A stretch of 64,000 nt of DNA, taken from NCBI RefSeq assembly GCF_008123965.1, contig NZ_VSTH01000099.1, positions 22,497-86,496 of the forward strand. Direction: 5' to 3'. The position numbers and the translations under genes are program-made. This stretch comes from Bradyrhizobium hipponense. Its GTDB lineage: Bacteria > Pseudomonadota > Alphaproteobacteria > Rhizobiales > Xanthobacteraceae. The number at the start of each line of letters is the position of its first letter. The stretch's first letter is position 1. This document shows, one piece after another, positions 33,363 to 42,674 of the stretch. Under the pieces are notes generated by a model that saw only the letters and a program-made list of their open reading frames with translations, searched no databases and was not told the DNA's origin.

Positions 33363-34583
33363 ATGGAATCGCTGATCACGGCCGCGGCGCGCGCGCTTGA
33401 AGCTGGCGATCCGCTCGGCGCATTGAACCGTGTCGCGTTGCGCAACGACCCGCCTTCGCTCGCACTGCGCGGCATCGCGATGGCGCAGCTCGGCGATCTC
33501 GCAAAGGCGAAGACGCTGCTGCGGAGTGCTGCACGCGCCTTCGGTCCGAGAGAGGCGGTGGCGCGCGCAAGGTGTGTCGTGGCCGAGGCCGAGATCGCGC
33601 TCGTCTCGCGCGACCTGAACTGGCCGGTGAAAGCGCTCGCGGCGGCGCGGGCGACGCTCGAAAAGCACGGCGATCTCGCCAATGCCGCGCATGCGGGCCA
33701 CATCGAGGCGCGCCGCCTGCTCCTCGTCGGACGCGTCGACGAGGCAGAGCGCACGCTCGCCGAGGTCAGCACCGCATCGCTTCCGCCTGCGTCTCAGGTT
33801 GCCCGCGAGCTGGTGGTCGCGGGCATTGCGATCAGGCGGCTCAGGACGGAAGCCGCGCGTGCCGCGCTCGACCGCGCGGCCAAGGCAGCGCGGCTGGCCG
33901 GAATCCCAGCACTGACGGCGGAAGTTTACAGCACGAACCTTATCCTCGATACGCCCGCGGCGCGCCTGATCTCCCGCGGCGGCGAACACCCGTTGTTGCT
34001 CGGGGAGGTCGAAAGACTGGCGACCTCGACAGCACTCGTCCTGGACACCTTCCATCACGTCGTGCGCAGGCGAGGCGTGGTCGTGTCGCTCGGAACGCGA
34101 CCGGTGCTGTTCGCGCTCGCCCGTCTTCTGGCACAGGCATGGCCGGCGGATGTCTCGCGAGAGACGCTGATCGCCGCTGCGTTTCGAGCGAGGCACGTGG
34201 ATGAATCGCACCGCGCGCGGTTGCGGGTCGAGATCGGGCGGCTCCGCACCCAGCTCAAACCGCTGGCCGATGTCAGCGCGACGAAGCAGGGTTTTGTGCT
34301 GGCGCCGCGGAAGACGCGCGACGTCATCGTGCTGGCGCGGCCGGTCGAGGAGAAGCACGCCGATGTCCTCGCCTTCCTCTCCGATGGCGAGCCGTGGTCG
34401 AGCTCGGCGCTCGCGCTCGCGCTTGCCATGAGCCCGCGCACGGTTCAGCGGGCGCTTGAGGAGCTGGCCAGATCGAGCAAGGTGCAGTCGTTCGGGCACG
34501 GACGGGCGCGCCGCTGGATGACCCCGCCTGTCCCGGGTTTCCCGACAGGCTTGTTACTCCACGGACCGCTCCTGAAGACGTAG
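33363..34583 (+). CDS. Probable transcriptional regulator with TPR-like helices and winged-helix region
   Basis: Soluble protein of 406 residues. Residues 1-200 are Ala-rich helical repeats of TPR type (ALEAGDPLGALNRVALRNDP, then GIAMAQLGDLAKAKTLLRSA). Residues about 235-310 resemble an OmpR/SARP-type winged helix (RPVLFALARLLAQAWPADVS, then RARLRVEIGRLRTQLKPLAD). The C-terminus has a second HTH-like stretch (SSSALALALAMSPRTVQRAL). Divergent from the DUF899 operon across 150 bp and followed 29 bp later by a beta-propeller gene, so it may regulate both. Inference from position. Confidence 0.7.
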   Translation: MESLITAAARALEAGDPLGALNRVALRNDPPSLALRGIAMAQLGDLAKAKTLLRSAARAFGPREAVARARCVVAEAEIALVSRDLNWPVKALAAARATLEKHGDLANAAHAGHIEARRLLLVGRVDEAERTLAEVSTASLPPASQVARELVVAGIAIRRLRTEAARAALDRAAKAARLAGIPALTAEVYSTNLILDTPAARLISRGGEHPLLLGEVERLATSTALVLDTFHHVVRRRGVVVSLGTRPVLFALARLLAQAWPADVSRETLIAAAFRARHVDESHRARLRVEIGRLRTQLKPLADVSATKQGFVLAPRKTRDVIVLARPVEEKHADVLAFLSDGEPWSSSALALALAMSPRTVQRALEELARSSKVQSFGHGRARRWMTPPVPGFPTGLLLHGPLLKT

Positions 34584-34612
34584 GATGGAAGCCCTCAACC
34601 GGGATCAAGCAC

Positions 34613-35257
34613 ATGAAGCGTTCAGCCGCCGAGATCGTCAGGGAGTACGGACCCTTCGCGGGCGTCGAGACCGTCCATGGCGTTACCTATGACGGCACGC
34701 ACGTCTGGTTCGCGTCCGGCGACAAGTTGAATGCGGTCGATCCGGCAAGCGGCAGGATCGCACGCTCCATCGATGTCGCCGCGCATGCAGGAACGGCGTA
34801 CGATGGCAAGCACCTGTTCCAAATCGCCGAGGATCGCATCCAGAAGATCGACGCCGCGACCGGCAAGGTGCTCGCCACAATCCCCGCGCCGGGCGGCGGC
34901 GGCGACTCCGGACTTGCCTGGGCCGAAGGTTCGCTCTGGGTCGGCCAATATCGCGAGCGGAAGATTCATCAGGTCGATCCGGAGACCGGGACGGTTCTTC
35001 GCACCATCGAAAGCAAGCGCTTCGTGACCGGCGTGACCTGGGTGGACGGTGAACTCTGGCATGGCACCTGGGAGGGCGAGGAAAGTGACGTGCGACGGAT
35101 CGACCCTGATACGGGCAAGGTACTCGAGCAGCTCGATCTGCCCGCCGGAACGATGGTCTCAGGATTGGAGTCCGATGGCGGCGATCGCTTCTTCTGCGGC
35201 GGCGGCAGTCGCGGCAATGTGAGAGCGGTCCGCAGGCCGAGGCGGGCCACGCGATGA
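34613..35257 (+). CDS. YncE/Vgb-like beta-propeller protein (glutamine cyclotransferase-like)
   Basis: Soluble protein of 214 residues made of about five repeats of a beta-propeller blade: HVWFASGDKLNAVDPASGRI, KHLFQIAEDRIQKIDAATGK, SLWVGQYRERKIHQVDPETG and ELWHGTWEGEESDVRRIDPD. Each ends in an IDP/VDPxTG turn typical of PQQ-, Vgb- or glutaminyl cyclotransferase-like propellers. No signal peptide. Catalytic residues of known cyclotransferases are not identifiable. Follows the putative regulator by 29 bp and probably shares its transcript. Confidence 0.75.
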   Translation: MKRSAAEIVREYGPFAGVETVHGVTYDGTHVWFASGDKLNAVDPASGRIARSIDVAAHAGTAYDGKHLFQIAEDRIQKIDAATGKVLATIPAPGGGGDSGLAWAEGSLWVGQYRERKIHQVDPETGTVLRTIESKRFVTGVTWVDGELWHGTWEGEESDVRRIDPDTGKVLEQLDLPAGTMVSGLESDGGDRFFCGGGSRGNVRAVRRPRRATR

Positions 35258-35385
35258 CGGTTTGAACACGCTGCACGGTGAGGCCGCAGCCGTTAACCCA
35301 TTCGCCCCAATTCCACCCCATCCATGCGCTCTAGCGCCCTCCTCTCCCGCCCTGTAGAATCCACCCCGGGCGGTCTGGGGGATTG

Positions 35386-36954
35386 ATGCGTCTGACGTTG
35401 AACTTGAAGACTGTCCTGATCGCGGTCGCGGTCCTCGCGGCGTCGTTTTTCATCAGCCTGAAGGCGATGGACTGGCTGTCGCCGCGCGCGACCAATTCCG
35501 CGCCGCCCGTCGCGCAGCTGCCGCCGTTGCCCCCGGTCGCCAAGAGCTCGATCGTGGTGGCCCCGGTGTCGATCGCGCTGGCGGCGATCCGCGACCAGGC
35601 CGAGAGGGCCGCGCCGCGCAATTTCGCCGGCAAGGCCGACAACCCGATCTCGCAGATCCTGCAGAACGCCGACATCGGCTGGACGGCCGCGCGTGGTCCG
35701 ATGTCCGCCGTCGGCGACAAGGACGTGCTGACGCTGTCGACACCGCTCACCGGCAAGCTGAACGTGACGGGATCGCTGTCGTCGAAGGCTACCGGCGCGC
35801 TCGGCGAGGCGCTCGGCAACGTGCTCGGCGGCAATGCCGCCAAACAGATCGGCGCGGTCAACATCAAGAATTTGAATGCCAGCGCCGAGATCAATGGCAA
35901 CGTGGTCGTCACCTCGCGCCCGAAGCTCGCGGCGAACTGGCACCTGGAGCCCAATCTCGGCGCCCAGGTCAATCTCGGCGACACCAATCTCTCGGTCGCC
36001 GGCGCCAAGGTCAACGTGCCGGCGCAGGTGAAGCCGCTGATCGACAAGACGGTGGGCGAACAACTCAACGCTGCCTCCGAACGCATCCGCAACGATCCCT
36101 CTCTGCGGGAGAATGCAAAGCTGCAATGGGCCAAGGCTTGCCGTTCGATCTCACTGCAAGGCACGGGATCTTCGGCCTCCCTGCCGCCGCTCTGGCTCGA
36201 GATGAAGCCGGTGCGGGCGATCGCCGCGCAGCCGCGTGTCGACGCGAAGGCCGTCACCCTGCTGCTCGGCCTGGAAGCCGAGACCCGCGTCACGACGACG
36301 CCAACCAAGCCGGACTGCCCGTTCCCGGACAAGATCTCGATCGTGCCGCCGACCGGCACCGGCGTGAACATCGGCGTGCCGATCGACGTGCCCTTCACCG
36401 AGATCAACAAGCTCATCGCCGCGCAGATGGTGGGCCACACCTATCCTGAGGACGGCTCCGGCCCGGTCGACGTCACCGTGAAGAGCGTCAACGTGATCCC
36501 ATCGGGCGACCGGCTGCTGATCTCGCTGCTGGTGCGCGCCAAGGAGAAGAAGAGCTGGCTCGGCCTCGGCGCGGAGGCGACCGTGCATATCTGGGGCCGG
36601 CCGATGCTCGACCAGGCCCAGCAGACGCTGCGCCTCGCCGACATCCAGCTCGCGGTGGAATCCGAAGCGGCCTTCGGCCTGCTAGGGGCCGCCGCGCGCG
36701 CAGTGGTGCCGCAGATGCAGCAGGCGCTGGTGCAGAAGGCGACGCTCGATCTGAAGCCGATCGCGGCCAACGCCCGCGAGAGGGTCGCAGCCGCGATCGC
36801 CGACTTCCAGAAGAGCGAGGACGGCCTCAAGGTCGAAGCCAATATCAGCAGTCTGACGTTGGCCGATATCGCCTTCGACGCGAAGACGCTGCGGGTGGTC
36901 GCGGAGGCCGGCGGCACGCTGAATGTGTATGTGACGAAGCTATCGGGGATGTAG
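35386..36954 (+). CDS. DUF4403 family membrane-anchored periplasmic protein
   Basis: Unknown function, 522 residues. An N-terminal membrane anchor (TVLIAVAVLAASFFISLKAM) is followed by a large, mostly beta domain with DUF4403 features: SSIVVAPVSIALAAIRDQAE, KLNVTGSLSSKATGALGEAL, and the repeated half VTVKSVNVIPSGDRLLISLL and LGLGAEATVHIWGRPMLDQA. Such proteins resemble TULIP-fold, lipid-transfer-like domains, but this is inference. Second codon of a TTG-ATG pair is used as start. Not part of a clear operon. Confidence 0.85.
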   Translation: MRLTLNLKTVLIAVAVLAASFFISLKAMDWLSPRATNSAPPVAQLPPLPPVAKSSIVVAPVSIALAAIRDQAERAAPRNFAGKADNPISQILQNADIGWTAARGPMSAVGDKDVLTLSTPLTGKLNVTGSLSSKATGALGEALGNVLGGNAAKQIGAVNIKNLNASAEINGNVVVTSRPKLAANWHLEPNLGAQVNLGDTNLSVAGAKVNVPAQVKPLIDKTVGEQLNAASERIRNDPSLRENAKLQWAKACRSISLQGTGSSASLPPLWLEMKPVRAIAAQPRVDAKAVTLLLGLEAETRVTTTPTKPDCPFPDKISIVPPTGTGVNIGVPIDVPFTEINKLIAAQMVGHTYPEDGSGPVDVTVKSVNVIPSGDRLLISLLVRAKEKKSWLGLGAEATVHIWGRPMLDQAQQTLRLADIQLAVESEAAFGLLGAAARAVVPQMQQALVQKATLDLKPIAANARERVAAAIADFQKSEDGLKVEANISSLTLADIAFDAKTLRVVAEAGGTLNVYVTKLSGM

Positions 36955-37076
36955 CGCGCTTTCACTCACCGGGCCCGCGCACGCGTCGTTCGCGCCGCTG
37001 GCATTCTCGTCGGAGGATGCTAAGCTGTTCTTCGGAGAAGTGCCGACAGCACTGTAGCTGATAACGCGAGGACAAC

Positions 37077-38186
37077 ATGGAAGCCGGCATGGTCACGCCT
37101 GCGCCGGCGCTGGTGCGCTTTTCCGGCATTCAGAAAACCTATGATGGCGAGCACCTCGTGGTGAAAAACCTCGATCTCGACATCAGGAAGGGCGAGTTCA
37201 TCACCCTCCTCGGCCCGTCGGGCTCGGGCAAGACGACCACGCTGATGATGCTGGCTGGCTTCGAGGTTCCGACCCATGGCGAGATCTACCTCGCTGACCG
37301 GCCGATCAAGAACATGCCGCCGCATAAGCGCGACATCGGCATGGTGTTCCAGAACTATGCTTTGTTTCCGCATCTGACGATCGCGGAGAATATCGCCTTC
37401 CCGCTATCCGTTCGTAAAATCAACAGGGCGGAAGCGCAGGAGCGCGTCAGAGCCGCGTTGCGCATGATCAAGATGGAAACCCTGGCGCACCGGCGGCCCG
37501 GGCAGCTGTCCGGCGGTCAGCAGCAACGCGTGGCGCTGGCCCGCGCGCTGGTTTTCAACCCGCAGCTCGTGCTGATGGACGAACCCCTGGGAGCCCTTGA
37601 CAAGCGCCTGCGGGAGCAGATGCAACTGGAGATCAAGCAACTGCACGAGACGATGGGCATCACCGTCGTCTACGTCACACACGATCAGAGTGAAGCGCTC
37701 ACCATGTCGGACCGCATCGCCGTGTTCAACGACGGCATTGTGCAGCAGATTGACACGCCCGACGCGCTTTACGAGCATCCGGTGAACAGCTTCGTCGCCC
37801 ACTTCATCGGCGAGAACAATGTGCTGACCGGCACCGTCGAGACGGTCGAGAAGGAATATTGCCGCGTCGCGCTGCCTGGTGGCGGCACCGTTACCGCACG
37901 GGCGGTCAACGCATCAGGTGTGGGCACATCGACTTCCCTGTCGGTGCGGCCGGAGCGGATCTCCATTATCCTGGACGGCACCTCCAGCGACGGGCCGAAC
38001 CGCCTGCCGGCCAGGGTGCAGAACACCATCTATCTCGGCGACCACGCGCTGGCCGTTCTCGATGTCGCCGGCAACGGGGAGTTCATTGTCAAGCTTCAGC
38101 CGGACGCACATGGCAGCCTGAGACATGGCGAAAGCGTGTTCATCACCTTCCAGCCCGAGGACTGCCTGGCCCTCGATCCCGTCTGA
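37077..38186 (+). CDS. potA: Polyamine-type ABC importer ATPase (PotA-like)
   Basis: ATP-hydrolysing subunit of 369 residues for a spermidine/putrescine-class importer. Walker A GPSGSGKTTTLMM (about 48), Q-loop VFQNYALFPHLT, signature LSGGQQQRVALARAL, Walker B LVLMDEPLGALD and switch His VTHDQSEAL are all present. The C-terminal TOBE domain begins after about residue 280. First gene of a four-gene plus-strand operon (ATPase, binding protein, two permeases). The exact ligand may be a polyamine, opine or related compound. Confidence 0.92.
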   Translation: MEAGMVTPAPALVRFSGIQKTYDGEHLVVKNLDLDIRKGEFITLLGPSGSGKTTTLMMLAGFEVPTHGEIYLADRPIKNMPPHKRDIGMVFQNYALFPHLTIAENIAFPLSVRKINRAEAQERVRAALRMIKMETLAHRRPGQLSGGQQQRVALARALVFNPQLVLMDEPLGALDKRLREQMQLEIKQLHETMGITVVYVTHDQSEALTMSDRIAVFNDGIVQQIDTPDALYEHPVNSFVAHFIGENNVLTGTVETVEKEYCRVALPGGGTVTARAVNASGVGTSTSLSVRPERISIILDGTSSDGPNRLPARVQNTIYLGDHALAVLDVAGNGEFIVKLQPDAHGSLRHGESVFITFQPEDCLALDPV

Positions 38187-38267
38187 TCCAACCTACAGCC
38201 TTTTGCCACGCAAGGGATCGGCATCGATCCACCTCAACGCAACGCACATGAAGAAGGAACAAAGACC

Positions 38268-39326
38268 ATGCTGAAGCGCAAGATTGGCAAGATTGCTCTG
38301 GGTTTCGCCGCGGCGCTCACCGCCAGCGCCGCGCTGGTGACGGTCGCACAGGCGCGTGACCTCACCGTCGTATCGTGGGGCGGCGCGTATCAGGATGCCC
38401 AGAAGAAGGTCTATTTCGAGCCGTTCAAGAAGGCGGCCGGCATTCCCATGAACGACGAGTCCTGGGACGGCGGCATCGGCGTGCTGCGCGCCAAGGTGCA
38501 GGGTGGCGCCGCCACCTGGGACGTCGTCCAGGTCGAGAGCGACGAACTGGCTGTCGGCTGCGAGGAAGGCCTGTTCGAGAAGATGGACTATTCCAGGATC
38601 GGCGGCGAGGCCGCCTACATGCCGGCGTCCGTCAATCCCTGCGGCGTCGGCGCCATCGTGTACGATTTCGTTCTCGGCTACGACAAGGACAAGCTGAAGG
38701 AGGCGCCTGCGGGCTGGGCCGACTTCTTCGACACCAAGAAAATTCCGGGCAAGCGCGCCCTGCGCCAGGGCCCGAAGACCACGCTGGAGATCGCCCTCAT
38801 CGCCGACGGCGTCGCGCCGAAGGACGTCTACAAGGTGCTGGCGACCGACGAGGGCATCGAGCGCGCGTTCAAGAAGCTCGACACCATCAAGGGCGACCTC
38901 GTCTGGTGGAAGGCCGGCGCCCAACCGCCGCAACTGCTCGCCTCCGGCGAGGTGGCGATGACCTCGGTCTACAATGGCCGCATCGACACCGCGAACAAGA
39001 AAGAGAAGAAGAATTTCGGCATGGTGTGGGACGGGGCGCTCTTCACGCTCGACAGTTGGGTGATCCTGAAGGGCAGCCCGAACAAGGATGCGGCCTACAA
39101 GTTCCTGGACTTCGCCGGCAAGGCGGAGAACCAGTCCAAGCTGTCCGAGAATATTGCCTATGGCACCTCGAACAAGGACGCCGCTGCCCTGATCCAGCCT
39201 ACCGTTCTGAAGGACTTGCCGACTGCGCCTGATAACATCAAGAACGCGGTCGAGATCAACGTCGGCTTCTGGCTCGAGAACATCGACCGCCTGACCGAGC
39301 GCTTCAACAAATGGGCCGCCAAATAG
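38268..39326 (+). CDS. Polyamine-type ABC importer periplasmic binding protein (PotD/PotF-like)
   Basis: Periplasmic solute-binding protein of 352 residues. Signal peptide FAAALTASAALVTVAQARD is followed by a mature start LTVVSWGGAYQDAQKKVYFE typical of PotD/F relatives, then DVVQVESDELAVGCEEGL and GAIVYDFVLGYDKDKL. Lies 81 bp after the ATPase gene. The pocket residues that would fix the ligand cannot be judged here. Confidence 0.92.
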   Translation: MLKRKIGKIALGFAAALTASAALVTVAQARDLTVVSWGGAYQDAQKKVYFEPFKKAAGIPMNDESWDGGIGVLRAKVQGGAATWDVVQVESDELAVGCEEGLFEKMDYSRIGGEAAYMPASVNPCGVGAIVYDFVLGYDKDKLKEAPAGWADFFDTKKIPGKRALRQGPKTTLEIALIADGVAPKDVYKVLATDEGIERAFKKLDTIKGDLVWWKAGAQPPQLLASGEVAMTSVYNGRIDTANKKEKKNFGMVWDGALFTLDSWVILKGSPNKDAAYKFLDFAGKAENQSKLSENIAYGTSNKDAAALIQPTVLKDLPTAPDNIKNAVEINVGFWLENIDRLTERFNKWAAK

Positions 39327-39440
39327 CGCGCTGCCGAAGCGACGTGCGGCACAGGCAGAGGATCGACACATCTTCGCCTGTGCCCCACCCCTTTCCTGAA
39401 ATTGAAGGGCGACAGCATTTGAGAGCAGGTTCGTTGCGGC

Positions 39441-39581
39441 CGTCCTTCGAGACGCCCGCTTTAGGCGGGCTCCTCAGGATGAGGACGGAGTGTGCGGCAG
39501 CGATTTCACAGGAACCGATTTCGATGAGCCTCATCCTGAGGAGACCGCAAAGCGGTCGTCTCGAAGGACGAGGCGCGCGTT
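39441..39581. repeat. Intergenic repeats, family C, inside the importer operon
   Basis: CCTTCGAGACGCCCGC with GCGGGCTCCTCAGGATGAGG (39443-39484) and GCCTCATCCTGAGGAGACCG with CGGTCGTCTCGAAGGACGAGG (about 39526-39573). They fill most of the 331-bp gap between the binding-protein and first permease genes; the rest of the gap shows no gene. Hairpins here could lower permease expression relative to the binding protein. Confidence 0.82.
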
Positions 39582-39657
39582 TAGGTAGCTCTAAAAGGCC
39601 ATATGCGATTGCCTTTCCTGAAGTGGCGCGGGATTTCCGGTCAAAGAGGCTCAACTC

Positions 39658-40920
39658 ATGACAGCCGCGTTCCTGACCGGCGCCGATGCGCAGATCGAGA
39701 TGCCGCTCAAGCGCCGATTGAGGCGCGCGGAGCGCGCGCGCCAGCTCAAGGCATTGGCACTGGTTCTGCCGCTTCTGCTGTTTCTGCTCTTCACTTTCGC
39801 AGGGCCTATCGCCGGCATGCTGTGGCGCTCGGTCGACGACCGCGAGGTGCGTCAGGTCCTGCCCCAGACCGTCGCTGCTCTCGCCGACTGGGACGGCAAA
39901 GACCTGCCGGACGAGAAGGCTTACGCGGCGCTGGCAAGCGACATCCTGGCGGCGCGCGCCTCCGGCACCATGGCGATTGCGGCCAAGCGGCTAAACTACG
40001 CGCTGAACGGTTTTCGCACGATCCTGACCAGCACGGCACGTAATCTGAAGGCAGCGCCGGAGCCCGGCACCGCCAAGGACACGCTGGGCAAGATCAACCC
40101 GGCCTGGCGCGAACGCACCACCTGGACGACGATCAAAGACGCCAGTGGCCCGGTGACGGGCTTTTATCTGCTGGCGGCGCTCGATCTCACCCGGAACGCA
40201 GACGGCGCGATCGTCGCGGCCGCGCCGGACCAGGCGATCTACCGCAACGTCTTCACCCGCACCTTCATCATCAGCCTCAGCGTCACGGTGCTCTGCCTGA
40301 TCCTCGGCTTCCCGGTTGCTTACCTCTTGGCGACGCTACCGCCCGGCCGGTCGAATCTGCTGATGATCTTCGTCCTGCTGCCGTTCTGGACTTCGCTTCT
40401 GGTCCGCACCTGCGCCTGGATCGTGCTGTTGCAGAGCAAGGGCGTCGTGAACGACAGCCTGCACTGGCTTGGCATAATCGACGAGCCGTTGCGCCTGATC
40501 TACAACCGCTTCGGTGTCTGCGTGGCGATGACCCACGTTCTCCTGCCGTTCATGATCCTGCCGCTGTACAGCAGCATGAAGGCGATCTCGCCTGCCTACA
40601 TGCGTGCCGCCGCCTCGCTCGGTGCGCCGCCGGTCACCGCCTTCCTGCGGATCTACCTGCCTCAAACGCTGCCCGGTATCGGCGCGGGAAGCCTGCTCGT
40701 CTTCATCCTGGCGCTCGGCTACTACATCACGCCGGCACTCGTCGGCGGCGCCGCCGATCAGATGATCAGCTACTTCATCGCCCTCTACACGACCGAGACG
40801 GCCAACTGGGGCCTCGCCTCGGCGCTGGGTGCGGTGCTGCTGCTCGCCACCCTCCTGCTGGCCCTTGTCTACGGAAAGCTGGTGCAGGGACAGCAGGTCA
40901 CGGGAGGAATGAAGAATTGA
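39658..40920 (+). CDS. potB: Polyamine-type ABC importer permease 1 (PotB-like) with long periplasmic insertion
   Basis: Inner-membrane permease of 420 residues, about 130 longer than typical PotB. The extra length is a hydrophilic loop (about residues 60-190, DDREVRQVLPQTVAALADWD onward) between the first helix and the BPD_transp_1 core. The core starts near FTRTFIISLSVTVLCLILGF. The EAA-like loop RAAASLGAPPVTAFLRIYLP contacts the ATPase. Loops like this occur in some rhizobial permeases. Overlaps the next gene's TTG start by 4 bp. Confidence 0.9.
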   Translation: MTAAFLTGADAQIEMPLKRRLRRAERARQLKALALVLPLLLFLLFTFAGPIAGMLWRSVDDREVRQVLPQTVAALADWDGKDLPDEKAYAALASDILAARASGTMAIAAKRLNYALNGFRTILTSTARNLKAAPEPGTAKDTLGKINPAWRERTTWTTIKDASGPVTGFYLLAALDLTRNADGAIVAAAPDQAIYRNVFTRTFIISLSVTVLCLILGFPVAYLLATLPPGRSNLLMIFVLLPFWTSLLVRTCAWIVLLQSKGVVNDSLHWLGIIDEPLRLIYNRFGVCVAMTHVLLPFMILPLYSSMKAISPAYMRAAASLGAPPVTAFLRIYLPQTLPGIGAGSLLVFILALGYYITPALVGGAADQMISYFIALYTTETANWGLASALGAVLLLATLLLALVYGKLVQGQQVTGGMKN

Positions 40921-41747
40921 GCGATAATCCTTCCCTCCGCACGCCCAGCCAGCGCATCGCGTGGACCGCGACCATCGTGATCTCCACGCTGGTGTTCATC
41001 TTCCTGATCGCGCCAATCCTGGCGATCATGCCGCTGTCCTTCAGCTCGGGCTCCTACCTGACCTATCCGCTGCCTGGGCTCTCCTTGCGCTGGTACGACG
41101 ACTTCATCAATTCGCCGCGTTGGATGACGTCGCTGAAGAACAGCATGATCATAGGCGTCGCCTCGACCCTGCTGTCCATGGTGCTTGGCACGCTGGCCGC
41201 GCTGGGGCTGGCGCAGTGGAAGAGCCGGCTCAAACCGCTCGTGCTGGCTTTCGTGCTGTCGCCGGTCGTCGTGCCCGGCGTCATCACCGCGGTCGGTCTC
41301 TATTTCTTCTTCGCGCCGATCGGACTGACCGGCAGTTACCTCGGCTTGATCCTGGCCCACACCGCGCTGGCGACGCCCTTTGTGGTGATCACGGTCGGCG
41401 CGACGCTGCAAAGCTTCGACACCAACTTGGCGCGCGCCGCCGCCTCACTCGGCGCCTCGCCGCTCGACGCCTTCCGCCGCGTGATCCTGCCGCTGATCCT
41501 GCCCGGCCTGGCGTCCGGTGCGCTGTTCGCCTTCGCGACCAGCTTCGATGAGGTGGTGATCGTGCTGTTCATGGCCGGGCCGGAGCAGCGCACCCTGCCG
41601 CGCGAGATGTTCAGCGGTATCCGCGAGAACATCAGCCCGACCATCACGGCAGCGGCCGTGATTCTGACGACGGTATCGGTCATCCTGCTCGCCACCATGG
41701 AAGGCCTGCGCCGACGCAACGAACGGCTCAAGGGCAGCAGCGCCTGA
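40917..41747 (+). CDS. potC: Polyamine-type ABC importer permease 2 (PotC-like)
   Basis: Inner-membrane permease of 276 residues with six helices, normal for PotC. Helices start at TATIVISTLVFIFLIAPILA; the EAA loop is RAAASLGASPLDAFRRVILP. It starts at a TTG (40917) with GGGAGGAATG upstream; the TTG overlaps the TGA stop of permease 1, so translation is coupled. A strong hairpin terminator follows at 41865. Confidence 0.93.
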   Translation: MSDNPSLRTPSQRIAWTATIVISTLVFIFLIAPILAIMPLSFSSGSYLTYPLPGLSLRWYDDFINSPRWMTSLKNSMIIGVASTLLSMVLGTLAALGLAQWKSRLKPLVLAFVLSPVVVPGVITAVGLYFFFAPIGLTGSYLGLILAHTALATPFVVITVGATLQSFDTNLARAAASLGASPLDAFRRVILPLILPGLASGALFAFATSFDEVVIVLFMAGPEQRTLPREMFSGIRENISPTITAAAVILTTVSVILLATMEGLRRRNERLKGSSA

Positions 41748-41864
41748 CCGGCGGTGTTCGCGACGCGATCGGCGCTTCAAGAGTTCGACGAGGTGCCGAG
41801 AATGATGGAGCACTCCGCAAATGGGGCAAGCGCAAGTGGGGCAAGGCCGGAAAAGACACGCCCA

Positions 41865-41896
41865 CGCGCCCGGTGAAAACCGGGCGCGCTTGGTTT
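41865..41896 (+). terminator. Terminator of the polyamine-type importer operon
   Basis: Perfect 10-bp stem CGCGCCCGGT (41865-41874) and ACCGGGCGCG (41879-41888) with a GAAA tetraloop, followed by a short T-rich tract (CTTGGTTTA). Confidence 0.75.
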
Positions 41897-41916
41897 AGGC
41901 CGTCACGTCAGCCGCG

Positions 41917-42444
41917 CTACTCCGAGTACTTGAACTCGGGCATGTTCTTCAGCTCGTCCTTGGACGCGTTGAACACGGCGTGGTCCGGGTACCACTTCGA
42001 CGCAGACGACGTGGCCGTCGCGGCCTTGTCCGTGCCGGTCGCAGCCCCGGTCGTCGTCGTGGGCGAGGCCGGCCGGCCGGGCGGGCTGGTCGCGCCGGTA
42101 CCGGTGTAGGCGATGGCCTCGTTGGCGAATTTCAACTTGTCATAGGGAATGGCGACCAGATGCTCGCCCATGCCCAGGAAGCCGCCGACGCCGATGACGG
42201 CCGTCTTGATGGCGCCGCTCTTGTCCATCAAAAGATCGTTGACCGAGCCGATGTTCTCGTTGGACTCGTTGTAGACCTTCAGCCCCGACATCTTCGATGC
42301 ACGCCATTCACCCGACGCCGAGGTCGTCGTCGCAGTGGATGCGGTCGGCGCCTTGTCGGTGGTGGCAGTCGGCGATTGCGCAAACGCAACGGTTGCAAGC
42401 AGTGCGGTCCCGGCGAGGCCGGCCGCGATCGATTTCATCAACAT
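41917..42444 (-). CDS. Exported PRC-barrel domain protein
   Basis: Secreted or periplasmic protein of 175 residues. Signal peptide MLMKSIAAGLAGTALLATVA FAQ (cleaved after AFA) is followed by a Thr/Ala-rich stretch. The PRC-barrel is at about residues 50-120: EWRASKMSGLKVYNESNENI, NDLLMDKSGAIKTAVIGVGG and GEHLVAIPYDKLKF. A Thr/Ala/Pro linker leads to a conserved C-terminal WYPDHAVFNASKDELKNMPE. Such proteins are common and stress-linked in rhizobia, with no proven role. Start placed at 42444 where the signal peptide begins. Confidence 0.88.
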   Translation of the reverse strand: MLMKSIAAGLAGTALLATVAFAQSPTATTDKAPTASTATTTSASGEWRASKMSGLKVYNESNENIGSVNDLLMDKSGAIKTAVIGVGGFLGMGEHLVAIPYDKLKFANEAIAYTGTGATSPPGRPASPTTTTGAATGTDKAATATSSASKWYPDHAVFNASKDELKNMPEFKYSE

Positions 42445-42674
42445 GTTGTCCTCTCCTTCGATAGAAACTCGTGCGGAGAAAACGGACTTGATCATTGGCA
42501 GTTCCGTATCGCGCCGCAATTTCCTCGCGCGATGCGCGAGATGGAAGCGCTGGCGATTTGTTCCTGGGTCCCCCAAGGAACATGCTGCAGCGCACGGTTC
42601 CCCGCCGTCGATGATGCGCCCTGGGAAGAAGCACCATCGCGGCGAGGAACGCGCGCCAACCTGCGTCGCTCAGG

